A stretch of DNA of 20,391 nt from Basidiobolus ranarum (Eukaryota > Basidiobolomycota > Basidiobolomycetes > Basidiobolales). Numbering within the stretch: the stretch's first letter is position 1; every line of letters begins with the position of its first letter. The position numbers and the translations under genes were made by a program. Below the pieces are notes generated by a model that saw only the letters and a program-made list of their open reading frames with translations, made no database searches and was not told the origin of the DNA. Location: the NCBI GenBank assembly GCA_040143965.1, contig JASJQH010007104.1, positions 1-20,391 of the forward strand, in the 5' to 3' direction. Positions 12,866-20,391 of the stretch are shown in pieces.

Positions 12866-13860
12866 AGTGGTATTTACATTCGCTGTATTTGACAGGCTCA
12901 CCTGAAATAGAACCTTTGTACAGAAATCAATAAACACTAATGGTATGACGCATCTTTTGCACCATCATCTTCACACTCGTACTGTCTCGTTAACCATAGA
13001 ACCAAAATCCCTCTTGTATACATCACTGTATTTTGTCACATTTCTAATGAAACAATCGTCTAATGAACATTGGAGATCGAAAGGCAGTTGGGCGTCATAT
13101 TCGAAGTATTTTAATACTTAAGAACAATTGTCGTAAGGCTCCTACACAGGAGAAATACTCAGTTCAGTTTTAATCTTTTGGTTGTCACTAAAGGACTTGA
13201 AAAGAAAACAGTTACGAAGTTTAGGAGAATAAATAAAATATCCACAAAAGAAGATGTACAGCATGCACACAAAGCCTGATCAGCTCTAAGAAGTACTTAC
13301 CCTAAATAGGAGAAGATCGAGAAACACACTAGTGGTGACAAGACGCTTGAGCAGGTAGCTTCTTTTGTCATGTAAATGATCAGTGAATTACCAATTGGGT
13401 ATATGCAACAAACGCACTGAATAAAATAAAGGTAGGCAATGGTTGGGATCCGATGTATAAAATGACACTCAACAATGTCTCAGTTACAGGTATTTGATAC
13501 TCCAGATATTCTCTTCATAATGAGAGCTGTACATATAAACTAAAAACTAAACGTGTCTTCTTTCTTGTTTGTTATGTGCTTTGTAAACGTTCTTGGATTC
13601 GGATATATTAACAAACATTAGCCCAAGGTGATAAATTATTGATTGCAAAATTAAATATTTCATTAGTCTACAAGAAGGATATCCAAATCAAGTCAGTTAA
13701 ACAATTATTAGCATTTAATTAGTAATCACGATATGCTCATCTGCCGCAGCTGAAGTTTAGTTATTGTGACAGTGAGCTGATTGAATCCTATGCGGAAAAA
13801 GCCAAATTTCCAGAAAACAAATAAACAAATAGTGTGACCTAGAAGTTACTCATTCTATCT
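12866..13860. other. Intergenic region between CTNNBL1 and the ATR gene
   Basis: About 1 kb without a recognisable gene or RNA on either strand. The left side holds the CTNNBL1 3' UTR, and the AT-rich right side presumably holds the ATR promoter and leader. I could not point to a specific promoter element. Confidence 0.5.
12929..12934 (+). terminator. Polyadenylation signal of CTNNBL1
   Basis: A canonical AATAAA stands 64 bases after the CTNNBL1 stop codon on the same strand, a normal position for a fungal 3' end. Confidence 0.6.
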
Positions 13861-13884
13861 ATGTCAAACCCTGACGTTGAATAA
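13861..13884 (+). promoter_or_regulatory. Possible upstream ORF overlapping the ATR start codon (TAATG)
   Basis: ATG at 13861 opens a seven-codon frame (MSNPDVE) that ends in TAA at 13882-13884; the last A is also the first base of the proposed ATR start codon. The upstream ATG has a weak context (T at -3), while the main ATG has A at -3. If the transcript includes this leader, it could lower ATR translation or feed it by reinitiation. Presence in the mRNA is not shown. Confidence 0.4.
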
Positions 13885-16800
13885 TGGACGATCAAGACAA
13901 AGTTCAACCTGATGCAGACATAAATGATAGAAGGCAGTATGCAGCGGCAAAGAGCTCCCCAGAAGATCTACTCGAACAATTACTGGGAAACACAATTCTA
14001 AATCAAACTCATTCAACTCAAGAATACAATGAAGAAATTGCACAATATTATATGTTAATTCGCACCGTTGTGAGTGCTTGCCTATCACCTGATTCAGAAG
14101 GTTTGAAAATCAGTTTTTTAAAATAATTAATTATTTGATCTGATCTTTTGAAATCTGTAAATGATCTGTATTGTTGGTAGGTTTAGCTGAGGAGGAGAGG
14201 TTGTCACAGGCTCATAGTGCTATACGTCTCCTACAACATTCCTTTCAACATGTTCCAGATGTTGTCAATTACAAGGGTAATAGTACATCGAGTTCTGAAG
14301 TCACCCTAGTATTGGAGACTGAATCAGAGAAGCCAAAAGAAGACAGTAAATGTCGCTTTGATTTCTGGATACTCTCGTACCTTTTGAATGCTATTAAAGA
14401 TACCAGCCTACAACCGATTCATGACATTATTGGTGACACCATATGCAGTCTGATAGATGTTACCAAAGGAAAGCTTGAGGACCCTTTGGGTTTCAAAGTG
14501 ACGTTTAAATTCTTAGTGGAAATAACTCAAGGTATGAAATTTGTAATTCGTAGTGCGGTATTTAATAACTGAACATATCTCGCGCGAGCAGAAGTATTGT
14601 ACATGGTATCGACCAAAGTGCGAGATTCAAATTTTCCATGTAATTTGCAGCTAAGAAAAACTAAGGTAGGCGTCTTCAATATTACATCTAGAGCATTTAT
14701 CAACGTTAACACTGATATTCATTAATAAAGAACCTGGATTCTGGGCTAGAAGCCATACAATTCCGAACTGAAACGGAGGCCTCCACATTTTTAGTGAATC
14801 TATTTCATACAATTGCAAAGATCTTAAAGAAAAATAGTCAATTCTTTCGTGATTTGAAAGGGTCGCTGTGGAGAATTACCATAACTCAGTTGAAGCTATA
14901 TGATAATGCTTTTCTCGTACCTGTAACTCAAGTAAGTGGAATTCTACGGCACGCACTGGAAGGCATTAACTAACAAAAGGATTTATGTAGGGAATTACAA
15001 ACTTAATTTCTAGCTTGATCAAAGGGTATAAGAGTATTCCATTGATACATATTGAAGATCTGCTTTATCATTTCCTTCTCCGAATATATCATCTCTTGAT
15101 ATCCAAAAACCCTAACACAATCGAGGGAACAGAGTAAGTGAATTTTCGTAGCATAAACCACTCCAGCTTTCTAATGGTATTCCTGTAGAGATATCATATT
15201 TAGCTTTGACCTTCAGGATCAAGTAGCTGCTTGCCTAAAACTGATCCTGGAATACCTTACAGCCCCTGCGACCTTGTTTTCATCTATATCTCTTTTGAAA
15301 GATTTGGTCATATCGAAAGACTTCATTCAGTTTTCAACTCCTGATTTAATGGTAAGCAATTTACCAACTCTAAGCAGAATATTTAAAGAATGATTAACTG
15401 ATACGTCGAAGAATGCGATCTTCAATATATTAGAAGTACTCGTATATTTGATGGAGTATTCGCAAATTAAAGAATGCACTGATGCTTTGATCACAATCTT
15501 GGGTAGCAATAAACCTAAACAAGCCCTAACGAACTGCTTGATTAAAATGTGTAAAGTACAGGGCCCCGCTGAGACTAAATCGGTACGTGATATCCCCGCA
15601 TTCATTATACCTAAGAAAATATTAATAATCCTTTTAGCTTGTTATAAACGAGTCGAAGAGGAAGTCAGCAGCTCAAGATTCTGAGGAATCTAGTGAATTG
15701 TAAGTAATTTCCTAAATTAAGAACAGTTTAGTTGTAAGCTAAATATGTATCGAAACTAAGGCAAAGCAGCGATAATAAGAGAATCAAGATAACTGTGAAC
15801 CTTACCGGTGAAGAAGCTACCCTAGTTGAAAAGTATTTTGTTTTTCAAACAATTAACATGACCAGATTCTCACAATTTGTTTTTAGAAAACCAGCTAACT
15901 TTACACACGTCGGTTATACTGGATCCTTTGCAACTGAGCATTCATTTACTACCTCTAGCTATACGCTAAAGAAATTAATCGATATATATCTGGAGACTGT
16001 CAATAGATATCAAACTGCCAATCCTTCTTCTGTACAGCATAATGCATTTACATATATAGACGGTGTCTACTTGTATACTAACTTTTCTGTTTACCAAGAT
16101 TATCGTTTTAGACGATATCTTTCTAATACAGGGGTCCTTGGAAGTTTTATCGATTGCTTTAGATGAATCTTCTGTAAAAGACTTACTTCCACCTGCTATA
16201 CAGTTTGGCAAGAGATATCTCCGCGATTATACTAGGCTTTTTTCATCTGGGGTAATATATAATATAAACTCTTTCACTTGAGCTATTCATTAATTTTATA
16301 ACATTTCAATAATATACTAGACTTCAATTGAGCCGGAGTGCCTATTGTCATGTTATCTTGTGATGTGCCAGTTTACAGAGGCTATTTTGAGAGCTTTTGG
16401 TTAGTAAAAGTTGTAGGAGCTTATATCCTGATATTGATTAACAAGTATTCTTGTCTTATTTGAATAGATAATGATCTTAAAGATCAAGACTATACAACAA
16501 TTAAGGAGGTACTGCTTTGTATATTAATTGTACCCTGGTTGAAAGATGTCCTTGGCTCAGAGGATATTGCTAATAAGATTCCGGAAGAGCTAGCACAAGA
16601 GGAGGCTATCTTTTTTGATTTGCTCAAAAAGCATTTTGATATTGACAAAGAGAAAATCTATTCCGCAGAATCATTGACAGCAATAGGCTCATCCGAACTT
16701 CAGGGAAACATTGTTTCATTGATGCCACTTTTCAAAGATGTTCTTCCCTATTTGCGCTCAAAAATATATTCTTTTTGTTTATCAAAATCAGCTGATGTTA

Positions 16801-19800
16801 GCGTAAGAATAACTGCTTGGAAGCATTTGGCACTATTTCTTAATACACTTGATCGTGATGATACGATCAAACGCCTTATCTTTGTCAATGCCAGGTAAAT
16901 TATAAACCGATACATTACACACTTTTCCCCATCTCTTAACAGGTCTTCTTTAGAGTGGAGTTGGATGATCCGCCACAATTACTCCAAGCGGTTGCTGACT
17001 CAATTGGGCACGTCGCGTGCGTTGAAAGTGAAGATACAAAAATGTCTGAGCTTTCGAATCGTAGAACTCGAAGGATACTTAAGAACATCGAAATTCAATG
17101 TCATAAATGTGACTCTAGCGACTCGAATAGTAGTATACACGAGGAGTCCCCTAAAAATAAGTGCACCATCTCAGAAGAAGACTGGAGGCCGTATATATTC
17201 CTTTTATCGAACCGCCAAACTACAGAAACTCGGTTGGGTTTTATGAAATCAATTTATCGCATTTTGAATCATATACCCACCCATGAACTAAACCTCAATC
17301 AGTCTACAATCGGCAAAAGTTGCCTCAAATCCTTGACGAGTTCGCAACATCGCTTGCGCTTGCTAGCTAGGTGAGTCAAGAGTACGCTCTTAAGGTCATT
17401 CTGCAATAATAACTAATCTTACTTTCGAAGTCGTTCCTTAATGAAGTTTTTCCCGGACGCTCGATGTGAACAGAAAACAATCCTTCGAGAGAATAGTCAG
17501 ATATTGAAAGAACATTTCAGCCAACTAATCAATAGTGATCACTCTGAATATCAAGAAATATATATTGCGACGTTGAGAAATCTTTCGAAGTTTGTATACA
17601 ATTACCAAAGTTTAAAACAACACAGCATTACTGACTAATCTTAATTTTAGAGTTGCTGACAAAACTTTACTCTCTTACATTCTTCAAGTCCTATTAGAGA
17701 GTTTAGGTCATAAAAATTTATTTGTTAGGACTCTGGCCTACCAAGCGGTACGACAACTATCAACACTATCTAATACGCGAGAGTCACTATTAATCATGTT
17801 ATATTTCCAGATAAAAACCATTGCGAAGTTTCGAGATGTAACGGAGCTGGAGTTATTCAAGCCATTTTGGAGTGATCTTTCAATATTTATCATTGAGAAA
17901 TTGGAATCCAAAGTTGATTTGGTTAAGCAGGTGGTAACAATGTTTCGAATGAGTATCAAGGATTTCCTAGATCAGACGCTTGAGCACACATTACCATACC
18001 TTGTCTTCAAGAAAAAGGTTGAGACTTTAGAGGCCCTAGCTAAAATTCTCGATAGAGATGTCCCTGTAATGTGTATCAACGAAATACACCATATTTTAGG
18101 CTTCTTATTTATGCAGGAAGAGTCTGACATTCATGAGGCAATCATGTTCTTTCTCTCGATAGCTTCTTCTGATTTCAATAACATCACTATGACTAGTTTA
18201 TTGAAATCGTGTTCATTACTTCTAGTTGTTAAACTTGCAATTGAACTAGGCGATGAGGAAGAAGGCCGAAGATTAAAGGTAATCATGATTTCATACTCTA
18301 GTCACCTTCTTGCTTTAATCTAATGTGGCAATATAGGCTTTAGCAGCACTTCGTTTGGTTGAATCAAAGCTGCGCAATGAGATTCCACAAGATTCAAATA
18401 TTTCTGAAGATTCTCTTTCCACATTTCTTCGCCATTATTTTCTTGGTGTTTTATCCCATATCAATGAAAGCATAAATGACTTGCATGGAAATCAAAGTTC
18501 GGAAAACAAATTGAAGACAGTTCGAAGCCTTGGTTCTCTTATAAACTTGATAGGCCATAGTGTCTATCCGATGACACCTCAAATTATGGCCACTCTTCAA
18601 ACGATTCTAGATCATCCTTCATTGCGCACTGAAGCGTTGAAAGTGTGGAAGATTTTCATTCATATTTTAGATTTGGAGCATTTGGGACCACTTTTAAACC
18701 AGATTATAGTTATTCTTATCAACGCCTACACAGACTCCTCTGGAGTTGAGAGAAATGAAATTGTGATTATTTTGAATTACCTTTTCGTGGAAAAGCGAGA
18801 ACAACTGCAGCAACACTTTCACACAGTTCGACAACTTCCTGATATTCCTGAATTCGGACACATAAATAGTATCTTGGGCGAATTGAAGGGAAACGTTACG
18901 ATTAGGGAGCAACTTGAAGGTGTACTCGAACTTATCGTACATGAAAATCCGATTGTGGTACATCAGGCTTTAGCAGAGCTCAAAAGACTTCTTGATGAAA
19001 ACCAGAATCAAGTATACTCATTGATTCTAGCTGAAACGGTCGACCCTCTCGTCAACGATATTATTAGAACTTTACTCGAAACATGCACTCGATTCAATGG
19101 CTCCAACTTTGATATACAACTCATTTCTGCTGAATGTTTGGGAATTGTTGGCGCAGTGGACCCTGGTCGTCTTGACATTTCTTTGACTGAAGAAAGTATG
19201 ATTGTGGTCAACAATTTTGAAGATGCAGACGAGAGTATTGACTTTGTCTGTAACTTTATTGAAAAGCAACTTGTTGGTGCCTTTCGCTCTGCTCGTGATA
19301 CCAAATTACAGAGTCATCTTGCATTTACTATCCAAGAATTATTGAAATTCTGCGGGTTTTCTTCCGAGCTTATATCTGAATCTCCCCGGGCTAAGATCAA
19401 TGGGAGAGTTCGACGACGTTGGAATAGCTTTCCTAGGACGGTTCATGAGACAATTACACCTTTGCTAGATGCAAAGTATTCTATCAACTATATCTCTAAC
19501 AAAGTATATAACTATCCGATCTACCCGGTCAAACAGTACTTCAAGGAGTGGCTTCAAAGCTGGACTATGAATTTAATTTCTAAGGTCAATGGAGAGAATG
19601 CGCGCAAAATATTCTCGGTATGTCGGAATATAGTGAAGACTGGAAATACAAATATAGCCTTGTATTTGCTACCACATCTAGTACTTAATGTTCTCATCTC
19701 CGGGAATGATATTCAACGTGATGAAATTCTTACCGAGGTTCTTTCCGTCTTGAAAGATAATTCAAATTGTAAGAATCAGCAACCTTCTGAGAAGCAACAA

Positions 19801-20391
19801 CTTGGCGCACAGGTATGGTCCAAAAAATCATATGAACCATTCATCTTGACTTATATTATTTGATAGACTATTTTTTCGTTGGTAGATCATCTCACGAAGT
19901 GGATTCGTTTAAAACGTCAACGAGCTTACATGCAAAAAGCAGCAGTTGCGAAAAGGGCTGGAAGATTCATGATGGCTGATGATATTATTGAAACCGACTC
20001 GGCGCTTGCTTGTGTAGAGCCGTTACTCTCTAAGATCCCTCAAGATACCATGTCAGAAGCCTCATATCATTGCAATGCCAATGCTCGCGCTTTAATGCAT
20101 TTTGAGTTGCACATAAGGAATGAGCGTAAAGCAAAATCTGAAACTGAGCTTCAGCCATTATATGAACAACTTCAGAAGATTTATGCTCGAATTGATGAAC
20201 CAGACGGCATGGATGGGATTAGTACTAAATTCCACTCATATTCTATTGACCAGCAAATTTTAGAGCACGAGCAGGCCGGCAAATGGTCCGCCGCACAGAT
20301 TTGCTACGAGCTCTCTTTACAGAAAGATTCCAGTAGGCTAGATCATCAGATCGGTCTTCTCAACTGCTTAAAAAATATAGGACTTTTAGAG
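13884..20391 (+). CDS. ATR: ATR/Rad3/Mec1 checkpoint kinase (PIKK family), 5' part only
   Basis: ATR senses RPA-coated single-stranded DNA with its partner ATRIP and launches the DNA-damage and replication checkpoint. Proposed exons: 13884-14100, 14181-14531, 14592-14665, 14731-14931, 14991-15133, 15189-15351, 15412-15582, 15638-15699, 15761-15832, 15887-16062, 16112-16251, 16321-16399, 16468-16894, 16954-17370, 17431-17589, 17651-17747, 17811-18278, 18337-19812 and 19867 to the edge. They stay in frame for 1,806 residues. The first ~980 are helical HEAT-type sequence. Residues ~984-1139 form the UME domain (FWSDLSIFIIEKL, then LEHTLPYLVFKKK). From ~1632 the FAT region matches human ATR: IFSLVDHLTKW (human IFTVLDHLTQW), IPQDTMSEAS (IPQDTLAVAS), ARALMHFE (TRAVMHFE), EPDGMDGIS (EPDGVAGVS), QILEHE. 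Kinase and FATC domains lie beyond the window. Weak points are exons 9-11 (15761-16251): the 54-nt intron 15833-15886 is divisible by three, and 16032-16131 is an alternative to intron 16063-16111. Two donors are non-consensus (GTTTGA at 14101, GTTTGT at 17590). Confidence 0.92.

Noticed and set aside
16965-17246. An overlapping + strand frame reachable by an earlier acceptor (aacag at 16942) in the ATR gene
   Set aside because: The frame opened by the acceptor at 16953 continues into ATR-like helical sequence and joins the next exon in phase; the alternative ends early and resembles nothing.

Overview
The window looks like the nuclear genome of a fungus, most likely an early-diverging one (Mucoromycota-like). 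The evidence is AT-rich DNA, many short spliceosomal introns (mostly about 50-90 nt) with GTAAGT/GTATGT-type donors and TAAC-type branch sites, and a gene content that includes CTNNBL1 (absent from budding yeast) and a RHAMM/HMMR-like protein. The lineage is an inference from gene content and intron style, not from any search.

Four host genes lie head to tail on the + strand. From left to right: (1) bases 1 to about 700 hold a minus-strand fragment of a Ty3/gypsy-type LTR retrotransposon gag gene, a fossil that runs off the left edge. (2) 705-2421 is a seven-exon Wee1-family kinase with a complete catalytic domain but a short N-terminal region that begins right where the retroelement fragment stops. 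(3) 2422-5106 is a long spacer without a supportable gene. (4) 5107-9798 is a five-exon, 1,436-residue coiled-coil protein with the N-terminal and C-terminal signatures of the animal spindle protein HMMR/RHAMM and six tandem 25-residue repeats. (5) 10517-12865 is a ten-exon CTNNBL1 (beta-catenin-like 1, spliceosome-associated) gene of 585 residues. (6) 13884 to the right edge is the first ~1,800 residues of an ATR/Rad3/Mec1 checkpoint kinase in about 19 exons. The HEAT-repeat part, the UME domain and the start of the FAT domain are present; the kinase domain lies beyond the window.

Reading frame was followed across every proposed splice junction and stays open in all four genes, which supports the models. 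Functionally, ATR (DNA damage sensor) and Wee1 (inhibitor of the mitotic Cdk) act in the same G2/M checkpoint, and HMMR proteins act on the mitotic spindle, so three of the four genes touch entry into or execution of mitosis. Fungal genes in such a row are normally transcribed independently, so shared function is only suggestive. The most unusual item is the fungal HMMR-like gene. The retroelement junction at wee1, a TAATG-overlapping upstream ORF at the ATR gene and an in-frame 54-nt intron in the ATR gene are also worth checking.
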